From Rhodoferax saidenbachensis (GTDB taxonomy: Bacteria; Pseudomonadota; Gammaproteobacteria; Burkholderiales; Burkholderiaceae_C), in assembly GCF_001955715.1 (NCBI RefSeq), contig NZ_CP019239.1:3906001-3970000 (forward strand): 64,000 bases of DNA. The letters are read 5' to 3'. The notes under the pieces are model-generated. The model was not told the origin of the DNA and searched no databases. It worked only from the letters and a program-made list of their open reading frames with translations. Every line of letters begins with the position of its first letter. Position 1 is the first letter of the stretch. Below are positions 28,091 through 36,939 of the stretch, one piece after another. Made by a program: the position numbers and the translations under genes.

Positions 28091-28884
28091 CCTCTTCCAT
28101 CTGGCGCGCACCCCGACTTTCCATGCGCTTCTGGCCGGTGTTTCTGCGCAACCTGCTGGTCTGGCGCAAGCTGGCCATTCCCAGCCTGGTGGGCAATATC
28201 GCCGAGCCGCTGATGTGGCTGGTGGCCTTTGGTTACGGCATGGGCGCGCTGGTGGGCCAGGTGCAGGTGGATGGCACGGCCGTGCCCTACATCCTGTTTC
28301 TGGCCAGCGGCTCGATCTGCATGAGCGCCATGCAGGCGGCGTCGTTCGAGGCGCTGTACTCAGCCTTCTCGCGCATGCACGTGCAAAAGACCTGGGACGG
28401 CATCATGAACGCACCCGTGGGCCTGGACGACATCGTGCTGGCGGAGATGTTGTGGGCGGCTTTCAAGTCGCTGTTCACGGTGACCGCCATCCTGGGCGTG
28501 ATGTTGGCACTGCAGATCAGCCATTCGCCAAAGCTGCTGGTGGCCTGGCCCATCCTGCTGGGTGTGGGTATCACCTTCAGTTGCATGGCGCTGGTGTTCA
28601 ACGCGCTGGCCAAGGGCTACGACTTTTTCACCTACTACTTCACGCTGTTCCTCACGCCCATGATGTTTTTGAGCGGCGTGTTTTTCCCGCTGGAGCAACT
28701 GCCCCCGGTGGTGCGCGTGGTGGCCGACTGGCTGCCGCTGTCCAATGCCGTGGCACTGGTGCGCCCGCTGTTCATGGACCAGTGGCCCACGGATGTGCTG
28801 CGCCATGCGCTGGTGCTGGTGGTTTATACGGTGGTGTCGTTCTGGGTGGCGCTGGCCCTCACGCGCAAGCGCTTCCGGCTGTGA
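28039..28884 (+). CDS. ABC-2 type permease, NodJ family
   Basis: The 281-residue protein has six membrane segments, the first around NIAEPLMWLVAFGYGMGALV and the last VLVVYTVVSFWVALALT. It carries the NodJ/ABC-2 features YILFLASGSICMSAMQAASF and LTPMMFLSGVFFPLEQLP. With the upstream ATPase it forms an exporter. The first 17 or so residues (MNSIADHAQSTGATGQK) are encoded by a copy of the interspersed element, so the original protein probably began near the SMRFWPVF segment. A GAAGGAT Shine-Dalgarno at 28024-28030 serves the present start. Confidence 0.9.
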   Translation: MNSIADHAQSTGATGQKPSSIWRAPRLSMRFWPVFLRNLLVWRKLAIPSLVGNIAEPLMWLVAFGYGMGALVGQVQVDGTAVPYILFLASGSICMSAMQAASFEALYSAFSRMHVQKTWDGIMNAPVGLDDIVLAEMLWAAFKSLFTVTAILGVMLALQISHSPKLLVAWPILLGVGITFSCMALVFNALAKGYDFFTYYFTLFLTPMMFLSGVFFPLEQLPPVVRVVADWLPLSNAVALVRPLFMDQWPTDVLRHALVLVVYTVVSFWVALALTRKRFRL

Positions 28885-28896
28885 CGTTCCATTTTT

Positions 28897-28902
28897 TATA
28901 AT
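28897..28902 (+). promoter_or_regulatory. Possible -10 box (TATAAT)
   Basis: A perfect TATAAT lies in an AT-rich patch nine bases before the ATG at 28911. No good -35 hexamer stands at the right distance, so this may only be a weak or regulated promoter for the split-barrel gene pair. Confidence 0.3.
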
Positions 28903-28910
28903 TCCGCGGG

Positions 28911-29420
28911 ATGAGCACGCCATCGATCCTGCTGCCGCCGGAACTGATCGCCCTGATTGCGGGTGGCATTTCGACCATCGTCAGTTCTGCAGATGCAGCC
29001 CTGCGCCCCAGCATCATGCGTGCCGTGGGCAGCACCATCACCCCTGATGGCCGCACGGTGACCGTGTATCTGGCCCGTCGGCAGTCGCGCCAATTGCTGC
29101 AGGACCTCGCCGCGACCGGACGCATTGCCGTCGTGTTCAGCCAGCCCTACAGCCACCGCACCCTGCAGCTCAAGGCAGACAGCGTGCGGACCCGCCCGAT
29201 GGAAGACGCCGACCAGGCGACGCTTGCCCAATATTTGCAGGGCATGGAACAGGAAGTTACCCGCGTCGGGTTCAACCCCAGCTTCACACACGCCATGCTG
29301 GCTTATGCCCAGGCGGACGTCGTCTCCGTGAGTTTTGAACCCACCGAGGCGTTTGACCAGACCCCGGGACCACGCGCTGGTGAGCGTTTGGGGGCGATAC
29401 CCGAGGCTGACATCCCATGA
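28911..29420 (+). CDS. FMN-binding split-barrel protein (pyridoxamine 5'-phosphate oxidase-like)
   Basis: The 169-residue protein has an N-terminal helix (LLPPELIALIAGGISTIVSS) followed by a split-barrel core with TVTVYLARRQSRQLLQDLA and IAVVFSQPYSHRTLQLKA, typical of PNPOx-like flavin reductases or binding proteins. The exact reaction is unknown. The gene overlaps the following GAF-containing gene by four bases (ATGA), so the two products are made together and may form a redox or ligand-sensing pair. It starts 26 bp after the ABC permease gene and may also be read from that operon. Confidence 0.75.
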   Translation: MSTPSILLPPELIALIAGGISTIVSSADAALRPSIMRAVGSTITPDGRTVTVYLARRQSRQLLQDLAATGRIAVVFSQPYSHRTLQLKADSVRTRPMEDADQATLAQYLQGMEQEVTRVGFNPSFTHAMLAYAQADVVSVSFEPTEAFDQTPGPRAGERLGAIPEADIP

Positions 29421-30757
29421 GTGGTTTGACACTTGGCGCAGTGCGCGCCTCGCTCCAGGGAGCCATTCCTACCGTGATGGCAACCTGTTCCAGCGACGGG
29501 GTGCCCAATGTGGCCTATATCTCGCAGGCCTTTTATGTGGACGAGCGGCATCTGGCGCTCTCGTTCCAGTTTCTGAACAAGACGCGCCAGAACATTCTGG
29601 CCAACCCGCACGCCAGCTTGCTGGTGCTGCACCCTGTCACGGCGCAGTTCCACCGCATCAACATCCGTTATCTGCGCACGGAAACCCAAGGCCCGCTGTA
29701 TGAAAGCATGAAGGCCCAGCTGGCGGGCATTGCCTCACACACCGGCATGGCCAGTGTCTTTCACCTGCGCGGGTCTGACATTTACGAAGTGCAAAACATT
29801 GATGCCATGGACTGCGACACCCTGCCAGAACCGGCACCGCAGTTCAATATGCTGAGCGCCGTGCGGCGTTCCAGCGAACGGCTGGCGCGCTGCAGTTCAC
29901 TGGACGAACTGCTCAATGCCACGCTGATCTCGCTGACGGACTTCGTGGGCGTGCGCCACGCCATGGTGCTGATGCTGGACCCGGTGACACAACGCCTGTA
30001 CACCGTCGCCAGCTGTGGCTACGCCTGCTCGGGCATTGGCTCCGAGATTGACATGGGGGACGGCGTCATCGGTGTGGCCGCGCGCGAGCGCACGCCGGTC
30101 AGCATCATGCACATGACCAATGCCTACCAGTACAGCTCGGCCATACGCAGCAGCCTGCAAGCCAGCAGCCCCGGCCTGGCGCTGGAGGCCGACATTCCCT
30201 GGCCAGGTCTCAGCGCCCCGCACAGCCAGTTGGCCGTGCCCATCCAGTCGGCGGGCAGGTTGCTGGGAGTCTTGTTCGTCGAGAGCCAGAACGATATGGA
30301 ATTCGGTTTTGAAACCGAAGACGTGCTGGTGGCCGTGGCGGGGCATCTGGGCGCGGGCATTGATCTGATGCAGGACGATCCGGATGCGATCGATGTCTCG
30401 CCCTTGAGTGGAGCTCCATCGGTCTCTGGAGGGCAGCCGCTGCAGATACGCCACTTCAACGCCAACGGCAGCGTTTTCATCGACGGCGACTACCTGATCA
30501 AAGGTGTCGCCGGGGCCATTTTCTGGAAACTGGTGCGCGATTTCACCGCACACGGGCGCACAGAGTTCACCAACCGCGAATTGCGCCTGGACCCGGACCT
30601 GGGCCTGCCCGATGTCACCGACAACCTGGAAGCCCGGCTGGTGCTGCTGCAGCGCCGGTTAAACGAACATGCCACGCCCATCCGCATCGAGAAGACCGGG
30701 CGCGGGCGCTTCAGGCTGAATGTTCAGCGCCCGCTGGAGCTGCTCGAAGCCACCTGA
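29417..30757 (+). CDS. Split-barrel / GAF / winged-helix-like sensor protein
   Basis: The protein has 446 residues. Residues 1-130 form a PNPOx-like split barrel (GAIPTVMATCSSDGVPNVAY, SFQFLNKTRQNILANPHA). Residues about 155-320 form a GAF domain (SLDELLNATLISLTDFVGVR, DMGDGVIGVAARERTPVSI, SQLAVPIQSAGRLLGVLFVE). Residues about 340-440 (LIKGVAGAIFWKLVRDF, FTNRELRLDPDLGLPDV) look like a winged-helix effector domain of the kind used in signalling. This suggests a flavin- or ligand-responsive regulator whose partner is the split-barrel protein encoded just upstream. The specific signal is unknown. The gene ends six bases before a convergent membrane protein gene. Confidence 0.75.
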   Translation: MSGLTLGAVRASLQGAIPTVMATCSSDGVPNVAYISQAFYVDERHLALSFQFLNKTRQNILANPHASLLVLHPVTAQFHRINIRYLRTETQGPLYESMKAQLAGIASHTGMASVFHLRGSDIYEVQNIDAMDCDTLPEPAPQFNMLSAVRRSSERLARCSSLDELLNATLISLTDFVGVRHAMVLMLDPVTQRLYTVASCGYACSGIGSEIDMGDGVIGVAARERTPVSIMHMTNAYQYSSAIRSSLQASSPGLALEADIPWPGLSAPHSQLAVPIQSAGRLLGVLFVESQNDMEFGFETEDVLVAVAGHLGAGIDLMQDDPDAIDVSPLSGAPSVSGGQPLQIRHFNANGSVFIDGDYLIKGVAGAIFWKLVRDFTAHGRTEFTNRELRLDPDLGLPDVTDNLEARLVLLQRRLNEHATPIRIEKTGRGRFRLNVQRPLELLEAT

Positions 30758-30763
30758 TCCGAT

Positions 30764-31150
30764 TCACGCCCAGGCATCGCGGCTGGCCACTGCCATGAAA
30801 AACATCAGCACGGCGCCCAGCAACACGGCGATCGATGCAATGCCCAGGACAGGCTCCAGCCGATCCACGGGAACCAACCCGCCGTACAGAAGAAACAGGC
30901 CTACACACATACCCAGCACACCCACCTGGTGTGCGATCAGCTGCAGTTTTGCCAACAGCGGCATGGATGCATCCAGCCAGAGCTTGTGCATCACGCCATA
31001 GAGAAACGACGTCACAAATCCCAGCAGCAGCACATGCGCATGGGTCACATGCTGTGCGTGGTTTTGCGAAGCCGCCATGTAAATGCCCAAAACCATGCCG
31101 GCGATGGCGTAGGCCAGTGCCCAGAGCAGGTACTTTCTGTCAGTTTTCAT
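30764..31150 (-). CDS. Small four-helix membrane protein
   Basis: The 128-residue protein has four predicted membrane helices and a conserved histidine pattern, NHAQHVTHAHVLLLGF, in the first loop and second helix. The pattern resembles a miniature of the heme-copper oxidase or NnrS type, so heme or metal binding is possible but unproven. Related small proteins are often mislabelled as TonB-dependent receptors; this one is too short to be such a receptor. An AAGGAAT Shine-Dalgarno stands before the start, and the gene follows the hemerythrin-like gene by 34 bp, so a shared role in oxygen or nitric oxide biology is plausible. Confidence 0.75.
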   Translation of the reverse strand: MKTDRKYLLWALAYAIAGMVLGIYMAASQNHAQHVTHAHVLLLGFVTSFLYGVMHKLWLDASMPLLAKLQLIAHQVGVLGMCVGLFLLYGGLVPVDRLEPVLGIASIAVLLGAVLMFFMAVASRDAWA

Positions 31151-31184
31151 CGATATTCCTTGGTAAAAAAACGAATTTCTCGGT

Positions 31185-31925
31185 TCAAACCTGAACCAGA
31201 CCGGGTGCCGGCGCGATACCCAGGCCTCGGGTCAGCTTGGCCCACTCGGGCACAGTCAAATGGGGTTGAACAACCTCCAGCGCCGCGGCGAACGCGGTAG
31301 CGGGGGCATGCGCCTGCATGTCGGACAACATGGCCACCCGCTCGGCAGGGTTCATGTAGGGCACCATCCAGCGCAGGATGAACATCATGTCGGCCGGCAG
31401 AATGGAGGCCACCAGTTTGTTGTGGATTTCAACCAGCTCCGCATCGGTATACCGTGCCCACAATACGGCGTTGAGGACTGTTTCTTCCACATGCATGTGC
31501 TGAAAGTTCTCAGCCACGAATAGCGCCAGATCGCGGTACAGCGCCAGCACCGCGGGGGCCGCGCCCCGGGTGTCCGGCGAGGACCAGAGCGCGGCCACGG
31601 CACTTTTGATGTCGTCAATGTGCCGCTGGTGGTCCTGGTGCTCATGGTCGATTACTTCGCTGCCGCCAGGCGCACGGGCTTCCACCGCTGCGTGGACAAA
31701 GCGGTTTTCATGGGCAATGTGCAAGGCACAAAAGTCCAGCAGCTCCAGCACCCGGCCTGTGACAGTGGCCAAGTCTGCGGTGTCCGTTGGGTCCATGCGG
31801 CCGACCGCCACCAGCGTGTCGGCCATCAGCGCGCGCAGCGCCTTATGGATGCCGGTGTACATATCCACGCGCGCGGTGCGCTGGGCCACTGCGACTGCAT
31901 GGTGTTCCTGAGTATTGTTTTTCAT
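31185..31925 (-). CDS. Hemerythrin-like HHE-domain protein
   Basis: The 246-residue protein has an HHE cation-binding pattern: IHKALRALM near residue 30, HIAHENRFVHAAVEA, VIDHEHQDHQRHIDDI and NFQHMHVEETVLNAVLW. These His and Glu residues fit a di-iron hemerythrin-like site. Such proteins bind oxygen or nitric oxide or guard iron-sulfur clusters. The C-terminal third (MFILRWMVPYMNPAERVAML) is typical of the larger HHE proteins. I use the ATG at 31925 (MKNNTQEHH), since the upstream extension has no conserved residues. It is divergent from a binding-protein gene across a 202-bp AT-rich regulatory region. Confidence 0.8.
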   Translation of the reverse strand: MKNNTQEHHAVAVAQRTARVDMYTGIHKALRALMADTLVAVGRMDPTDTADLATVTGRVLELLDFCALHIAHENRFVHAAVEARAPGGSEVIDHEHQDHQRHIDDIKSAVAALWSSPDTRGAAPAVLALYRDLALFVAENFQHMHVEETVLNAVLWARYTDAELVEIHNKLVASILPADMMFILRWMVPYMNPAERVAMLSDMQAHAPATAFAAALEVVQPHLTVPEWAKLTRGLGIAPAPGLVQV

Positions 31926-32035
31926 GGTGAGACTTCTTTTTCGGGCAAATTGCGCCCTGTACAAGCGACGGCCAGAAGCGCCCCATGCGCCATTGACCGT
32001 GGAAAGAAGTCTAAAAATCCGGCCCGTTTTTCGTT

Positions 32036-32092
32036 GTTAAATATTGCTTAAGAGTTTCTTAAAAAATCCTTAAATAGACAGTTTGATATTCT
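32036..32092 (+). promoter_or_regulatory. Four direct half-sites at 11-bp spacing, PmrA/OmpR-family-like operator
   Basis: GTTAAA (32036), CTTAAG (32047), CTTAAA (32058) and CTTAAA (32069) repeat with exactly 11 bp between starts. CTTAA(G/T) half-sites separated by five bases are the known PmrA/BasR box, and 11-bp direct repeats are typical for OmpR/PhoB-family regulators. A TATTCT -10-like box follows at 32087-32092, which puts the last half-site at the -35 position of the gene starting at 32128. Confidence 0.55.
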
Positions 32093-32127
32093 TCCGAGCA
32101 TTCCCGGCCTCCTTGTTTGAAATTGCC

Positions 32128-32928
32128 ATGTCCCTCGCCCGCATCGCATCCGTCCTGTTGCTGTTCTGCACACAAGCGGTGCTCGCAGCGGAACCAGCAC
32201 CATTGCGCTGGTGCTATGAGGACATTGCCGCAAAACCCTGGACTCTGCCCAACGAAAACGGCCTAAACGCCCTGCTGCTCAAACGCGTGGAAAAAATGCT
32301 GGGTGAGCGTTTTGTCTATGTCGCACGCCCCTGGAAACGCTGCCTGGAGGAAATGCGCCGCGGCGATTTTGACGGCATTTTTGCCGCAGCAGACTCGGAG
32401 GAACGGCGCACCTTCGGAGTGTTCCCCACCCTGCCCAACGGCGAAGCCGACCCGACCCGGGCGCTGCATGAAGATGTATTCCAAGTCTTCCTGCGCAAGG
32501 ACGGTGCAGCCTCTTGGGACGGCAAACTGCTCCAGGTCCCCAGCAACGGCGTGCTGGTGCAGCGTGGTTATGTGATTGGCGGAGTGTTGCGCGAGCGCGG
32601 ATTCGACGTGCGCGAAGTGACCAATTCCGCAGCGGATGGGCTGCGCCAGCTCGCCGCCGGCATGTTTGACGTGGCTGTCCTCCAGGGGCTGGAGTCCGAC
32701 GTCTTGCTGAGATCACACACCACGTGGTCGGCAAAAGTCACCAAGGCCCCGATGCCTTACGCCACCCGGCCCATGTACCTGTTTGTAGGCACCGCCGTCT
32801 ATGAACGCGACCCCAAACGCATAGAAACGATCTGGGCTTCCATCGCCGCCATCCGCAAAACACCCGCTTACCGCACCCAGGAGACCAAAGCCCTGCGCCA
32901 GTTGACGCAACTGAAGGCGCACGACTAA
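32128..32928 (+). CDS. Periplasmic solute-binding-like protein (SBP family 3 fold)
   Basis: The 266-residue protein has a clear signal peptide ([20 protein letters not shown]). The mature part begins [19 protein letters not shown] and continues with [21 protein letters not shown], a pattern like polar amino acid-binding proteins that lack a cognate transporter. No ABC partner gene is nearby, so it may be a sensor or scavenging protein. The ATG at 32128 is preferred because it begins the signal peptide; an upstream TTG at 32083 falls in the promoter area. The four 11-bp half-sites lie directly upstream, so a two-component regulator probably controls it. Confidence 0.75.
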   Translation: MSLARIASVLLLFCTQAVLAAEPAPLRWCYEDIAAKPWTLPNENGLNALLLKRVEKMLGERFVYVARPWKRCLEEMRRGDFDGIFAAADSEERRTFGVFPTLPNGEADPTRALHEDVFQVFLRKDGAASWDGKLLQVPSNGVLVQRGYVIGGVLRERGFDVREVTNSAADGLRQLAAGMFDVAVLQGLESDVLLRSHTTWSAKVTKAPMPYATRPMYLFVGTAVYERDPKRIETIWASIAAIRKTPAYRTQETKALRQLTQLKAHD

Positions 32929-32938
32929 ACGCGTTGGC

Positions 32939-34534
32939 TCAGGCCGTTGGCGCGGCCCGGATCATGTCGGCAGCCTTCTCGGCAATCATGATGGTCGGGG
33001 CATTGGTGTTGCCACTGACCACCCGCGGCATGATGGAGGCATCCACCACCCGCAGGCCCTGGATGCCATGCACGCGCAGTTCGTGGTCCACCACATCCAG
33101 ATCCCCTTTGCCCATGCGGCAGGTACCCACCGGGTGGTACACCGTGTCGGCATGGTCGCGGATGAACTGCTCGATCTGAAAGTCACCGACCGCCTGGGCG
33201 GAAGCCGCGATCTCCTTGCCACCCTGGCTGGCCAGCGCCGGTTGTTGCAGCAGATGGCGCATGATCTTGAAGCCACGCACCAGCCGCTCCACATCGTCGC
33301 GGGCGCCCAGGAAGTTGGGATCAATCAGCGGCGCGGCGAACGGGTCTTTGCTGGCCAGTTGCACGCTGCCCCGGCTCACCGGTCGCAGCAGGCACACATG
33401 GCAGGAGTAGCCATGGCCCAGCACTGTGGTGCGGCCGTGGTCCACCAGCTTGGCAATGGCAAAGTGCAACTGCAGATCCGGCGTGCGCTCCTGCGGCTGG
33501 CTTTTGATGAAGCCACCCGCCTCGGCAAAGTTGGTGGTCAGCAAACCCGTGCGTTTGCCACGCCATTCAAAAATGCCCTTGATCACATTGGCGATGCCCG
33601 TCAGCGAAATCCCAAACGTCTGTTTCAGATGCGGCGCGTTCACCACCTGCACGATGTCAATATGGTCATGCAGATTCTGGCCGACACCGGGCAAGTCGTG
33701 CAGCGGTGCAATGCCTTTTTCCAGCAGGTGTTTGTGGGGGCCGATGCCCGAGAGCATGAGAATTTGCGGCGACTGCAATGCTCCCGCACATAGCAACACT
33801 TCCTTGTTGGCGCGCAACTGCATCGTCTGGCCGTCCTGCACAAACTCCACACCCACGGCACGTTTGCGCTCCAGTAGGATGCGTGTGGTGTGCGCGCCGG
33901 TGAACACGCGCAGGTTGGGTCGGTCCAGGTTCGACGTGAGGTAGCCCTTGGCCGCGCTGAAGCGTTCGCCGTTCTTGTGCGTGACCTGGTAAACGCCCAC
34001 ACCTTCCTGGTCAGCGCCATTGAAGTCGGGGTTGTGCTTGAAACCTGCTTGCCGGCCGGCCTCTATAAACACCGGCCCCAAGTCGTTCGGGCTGGTGAGG
34101 TCCTGCACATGCAGCGGGCCGCCGCGGCCATGGAACACATCCGCGCCGCGCGCATTGTCTTCGGCCTTTTTGAAATACGGCAGCACCTCGTCATACGACC
34201 AGCCGGGGTTGCCCTCGGCCGCCCAATGGTCGTAGTCCTCGCGCTGGCCGCGGATGTAGATCATCGCGTTGATGGAGCTGGAACCGCCCAGCACCTTGCC
34301 GCGTGGCTGGTAGCCGCGCCGCCCGTTCAGGCCGGGCTGCACCGCGGTCTCAAATTTCCAGTTGGCATCGCCGTTTTTGGCAATCACCGCCAGGCCAGCG
34401 GGGCAGTGGATAAAAACACTTTTGTCCGCAGGGCCGGCTTCGAGCAGCGCCACCGTGGTGTCCGGGTCTTCGCTCAGGCGCGCCGCCAGAACGCAACCTG
34501 CCGAGCCGCCGCCAACAATGATGTAGTCAAACAT
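32939..34534 (-). CDS. GMC-family FAD-dependent oxidoreductase (choline/alcohol dehydrogenase type)
   Basis: The 531-residue protein starts with the FAD Rossmann motif [18 protein letters not shown]. It has the two GMC signatures, around [20 protein letters not shown] and [18 protein letters not shown], and the C-terminal catalytic His region [10 protein letters not shown]. This is the size and layout of choline dehydrogenase, AlkJ and related alcohol dehydrogenases. No betaine aldehyde dehydrogenase gene or betI is adjacent, so I do not name it betA. A strong AGGAGG Shine-Dalgarno stands before the ATG. The gene is divergent from ohrR and its stop is near the convergent binding-protein gene. 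Confidence 0.9.
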   Translation of the reverse strand: MFDYIIVGGGSAGCVLAARLSEDPDTTVALLEAGPADKSVFIHCPAGLAVIAKNGDANWKFETAVQPGLNGRRGYQPRGKVLGGSSSINAMIYIRGQREDYDHWAAEGNPGWSYDEVLPYFKKAEDNARGADVFHGRGGPLHVQDLTSPNDLGPVFIEAGRQAGFKHNPDFNGADQEGVGVYQVTHKNGERFSAAKGYLTSNLDRPNLRVFTGAHTTRILLERKRAVGVEFVQDGQTMQLRANKEVLLCAGALQSPQILMLSGIGPHKHLLEKGIAPLHDLPGVGQNLHDHIDIVQVVNAPHLKQTFGISLTGIANVIKGIFEWRGKRTGLLTTNFAEAGGFIKSQPQERTPDLQLHFAIAKLVDHGRTTVLGHGYSCHVCLLRPVSRGSVQLASKDPFAAPLIDPNFLGARDDVERLVRGFKIMRHLLQQPALASQGGKEIAASAQAVGDFQIEQFIRDHADTVYHPVGTCRMGKGDLDVVDHELRVHGIQGLRVVDASIMPRVVSGNTNAPTIMIAEKAADMIRAAPTA

Positions 34535-34622
34535 GGAAAGGTCTCCTCCTGAAGGGTGGCGAACCTTAGCCCAGGGACATGGGCATTGCCAAGCCCGGTT
34601 TACCCGGATGACGGGGTTTTCA

Positions 34623-34658
34623 AATTAAATTGCACACAATTTAATTGTTCGATATAAT
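34623..34658 (+). promoter_or_regulatory. ohrR promoter with OhrR operator palindrome
   Basis: A perfect inverted repeat, AATTAAATTG (34623-34632) and CAATTTAATT (34637-34646) around CACA, overlaps a -35 box TTGCAC (34630-34635). Seventeen bases later stands a perfect -10 TATAAT (34653-34658), seven bases before the ohrR ATG. AT-rich palindromes of this type are bound by OhrR/MarR-family proteins, so autorepression is expected. Confidence 0.8.
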
Positions 34659-34664
34659 TCAGCC

Positions 34665-35144
34665 ATGCTTCGCAAAGTCACTACCCCTACTGCCGATCCC
34701 GCGCTGTTGCTGGACAACCAGTTGTGCTTTGCCCTGTATTCCGCTTCCCTGGCCATGACCAAGCTGTACAAGCCGTTGCTGGAAACGCTGGCGCTGACCT
34801 ACCCGCAGTACCTCGTCATGCTGGTGCTGTGGGAGCGCGATGGCCTCACCGTCTCCAGCCTGGGCGAACGCCTGACCCTGGACTCCGGCACCCTGACCCC
34901 CTTGCTCAAACGCCTGGAACAGGCCGGCCTGCTGTCGCGCCAGCGCTCCGCCGAAGACGAGCGCCAGGTGCTGGTGTCTCTGACGCCTGAAGGCCGCAAG
35001 CTCAAAACCAAAGCCGCCGCCATTCCCGGCTGCGTGGTCGAGGCAGCCGCCTGCCCCATTCCCGAATTGATGGCGTTGACGCGCCAGGTGCAGACCCTGC
35101 GCCAGCGTCTGACTGCGCCGCCCACTCCTCTCATCGCTTCTTAA
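34665..35144 (+). CDS. ohrR: OhrR, MarR-family organic peroxide sensor
   Basis: The 159-residue protein is a MarR-type winged helix: [20 protein letters not shown] at the N-terminus contains the conserved reactive Cys of OhrR proteins, followed by [40 protein letters not shown] and the wing [19 protein letters not shown]. Organic hydroperoxides oxidise the Cys and release DNA. An additional Cys pair near residues 120-130 ([10 protein letters not shown]) might serve in disulfide formation in a 2-Cys mechanism. The gene lies 41 bp upstream of ohr on the same strand, and the operator palindrome sits in its own promoter. Confidence 0.93.
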   Translation: MLRKVTTPTADPALLLDNQLCFALYSASLAMTKLYKPLLETLALTYPQYLVMLVLWERDGLTVSSLGERLTLDSGTLTPLLKRLEQAGLLSRQRSAEDERQVLVSLTPEGRKLKTKAAAIPGCVVEAAACPIPELMALTRQVQTLRQRLTAPPTPLIAS

Positions 35145-35185
35145 CCCGCTTCAACCTGAAGCTTTTAACTCCCAAGGAAAACACC

Positions 35186-35602
35186 ATGGCCCAGCTCGAA
35201 AAAGTTCTCTACACCGCCCGCGCCCACACCACCGGCGGCCGTGACGGCGCCTCCAAGACTGATGACGGCCGTCTGGACGTCACCCTGTCTTCCCCCGGCA
35301 CCTCCGGCACCGGCACCAACCCCGAACAACTGTTCGCCGCGGGTTACTCTGCCTGCTTCATCGGTGCGATGAAGGCCGTTGCCGGCAAGATGAAAGTCAC
35401 GCTGCCCGCAGACCTGTCCATCGACGCCGAAGTCGACCTGGGCCCGATCCCGAACGCCTACGGCATCGCCGCACGCCTCAATATCAGCCTGCCCGGCATG
35501 GACCGCGCAGCCGCCCAGAGCCTGGTCGACGCAGCACACCAAGTGTGCCCCTACTCCAACGCCACCCGCGGCAACATTGACGTGACCATCACCCTGGTCT
35601 AA
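35186..35602 (+). CDS. ohr: Organic hydroperoxide resistance protein Ohr
   Basis: The 138-residue protein is a thiol peroxidase of the OsmC/Ohr family. The two catalytic cysteines stand in [15 protein letters not shown] and [13 protein letters not shown]; the start [18 protein letters not shown] is typical of Ohr. The enzyme reduces fatty-acid and other organic hydroperoxides using lipoylated proteins as electron donors. An AAGGAAAA Shine-Dalgarno precedes the ATG. It is transcribed behind ohrR and ends before an intrinsic-type hairpin. Confidence 0.96.
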   Translation: MAQLEKVLYTARAHTTGGRDGASKTDDGRLDVTLSSPGTSGTGTNPEQLFAAGYSACFIGAMKAVAGKMKVTLPADLSIDAEVDLGPIPNAYGIAARLNISLPGMDRAAAQSLVDAAHQVCPYSNATRGNIDVTITLV

Positions 35603-35625
35603 GCGTCCCGACTCTGTCGCCCAGG

Positions 35626-35662
35626 CGGCCAGGTTCCCTTGTGGGGCCTGGCCGTTTCCTTT
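35626..35662 (+). terminator. Intrinsic terminator after ohr
   Basis: CGGCCAGG (35626-35633) and CCTGGCCG (35647-35654) form a strong stem, followed by a T-rich tract (TTTCCTTT). It sits 24 bases past the ohr stop and before the next gene start. Confidence 0.65.
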
Positions 35663-35674
35663 ATGGTGGTGTCT

Positions 35675-36799
35675 ATGCACACCTCCGACTTTCAGGTCCG
35701 CAAAGACCAGCTCGCCACCACCCGATTCCAGACCCACACAGCCGCACCTTTGGGCGAAGGCCAGATCCGCGTAGCCATTGACCGCTTCGCGCTGACGTCC
35801 AACAACATCACCTACGCCGCGTTTGGTGATGCGATGAACTACTGGCGCTTCTTCCCCGTCACGGGCGAAGACGGCGCAGAAGACCCGGCCTGGGGCCGCA
35901 TACCGGTCTGGGGCTTCGGCACCGTGCGTGAATCCACCCATGCCGGCGTGGCAGTGGGTGAGCGCCTTTACGGTTACTTCCCCATGTCCACCGCAGTGGT
36001 GCTGACACCCGGCAAGGTGACGCCGCTGTCGTTCATGGACAACGCGCCGCATCGCGCTGAACTGCACGCGGTCTACAACCAGTACACCCGTACCGGCACC
36101 GACCCCTTCTACAGCGCCGACACCGAAGACCTGCAGGCGCTGTTGCGCCCGCTGTACATCACCTCGTGGCTGATTGACGATTTCCTGGCCGACAACGCCT
36201 GGTTTGGTGCGGCATCGCGGCCCGGCCAGCGCGCCGTGTTGCTGCTCTCCAGCGCATCCAGCAAAACCGCCTACGGCACGGCCTTCCGGATGGCCCAACG
36301 CGAGGGCGTGGAAGTGGTTGGCCTCACCTCGCCAGGCAATGTGGCCTTTTGCGAAGGCCTGGGGTGTTACGACCGCGTGCTGACCTACGCGCAACTGGAA
36401 CAGGTGGCGGCAGACGCACCCTGCATTTATGTGGACTTTGCCGGCAACGCCGCGTTTCGCAAGGCCGTGCACACCCATTGCCAAAATCTGGCTTTCAGCA
36501 GCTCGATTGGCGGCACCCACGTGGCGGCACTGGGTGGCGGGCGCGACCTGCCCGGCCCCAAACCCACGCTGTTTTTCGCGCCGGCGCAGATCAAGAAACG
36601 CAGCGCCGAGTGGACCCCACAGGGGCTGAACGAACGTCTGGTGCAGTCCTGGCACGGCTTTGTGCGCACCGTGGCAGACCCCCACCGCCCCTGGCTCACC
36701 GTACAGCACCACCAGGGTGCCGACGCCGTGCAGGCCGCCTACGCCCGCGTGCTGGAAGGCACGGGCGACGCGCAGCTGGGCCACATCCTGTCGCTATAG
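35675..36799 (+). CDS. DUF2855 family protein (MDR-like)
   Basis: The 374-residue protein contains LGEGQIRVAIDRFALTSNNI and WGFGTVRESTHAGVAVGERL, patterns found in medium-chain reductase-like DUF2855 proteins, then AVLLLSSASSKTAYGTAF, where a nucleotide-binding glycine motif would be expected in a real MDR. The usual GxGxxG is replaced by SSASSKTAYG, so NADPH use is uncertain. The enzymatic function is unknown. I choose the ATG at 35675; ATG 35663 is possible, and the more upstream frame lies inside the ohr terminator. It follows ohr on the same strand but beyond that terminator. Confidence 0.8.
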   Translation: MHTSDFQVRKDQLATTRFQTHTAAPLGEGQIRVAIDRFALTSNNITYAAFGDAMNYWRFFPVTGEDGAEDPAWGRIPVWGFGTVRESTHAGVAVGERLYGYFPMSTAVVLTPGKVTPLSFMDNAPHRAELHAVYNQYTRTGTDPFYSADTEDLQALLRPLYITSWLIDDFLADNAWFGAASRPGQRAVLLLSSASSKTAYGTAFRMAQREGVEVVGLTSPGNVAFCEGLGCYDRVLTYAQLEQVAADAPCIYVDFAGNAAFRKAVHTHCQNLAFSSSIGGTHVAALGGGRDLPGPKPTLFFAPAQIKKRSAEWTPQGLNERLVQSWHGFVRTVADPHRPWLTVQHHQGADAVQAAYARVLEGTGDAQLGHILSL

Positions 36800-36820
36800 G
36801 GCCATGCTGAACAAACACCT

Positions 36821-36870
36821 CCGTTCACCCTGAGCCTGTCGAAGCCCCTCGACGGGCTCAGGGTGAACGG
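36821..36870. repeat. REP-like palindrome, 22-bp arms
   Basis: Arms at 36821-36842 and 36849-36870 pair over 22 bases with one mismatch and a six-base loop. The arms contain CACCCTGAGCCTGTCGA and its complement, a repeat sequence that recurs in altered form at 54282-54409. It lies between the DUF2855 gene and the phosphoesterase gene. Confidence 0.75.
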
Positions 36871-36939
36871 ATCGCTGCTGCAAATTTGACGTCAGCCGGC
36901 TGCGGCATGATGCAGGGCTAACACCCCGAGAGAGACACG

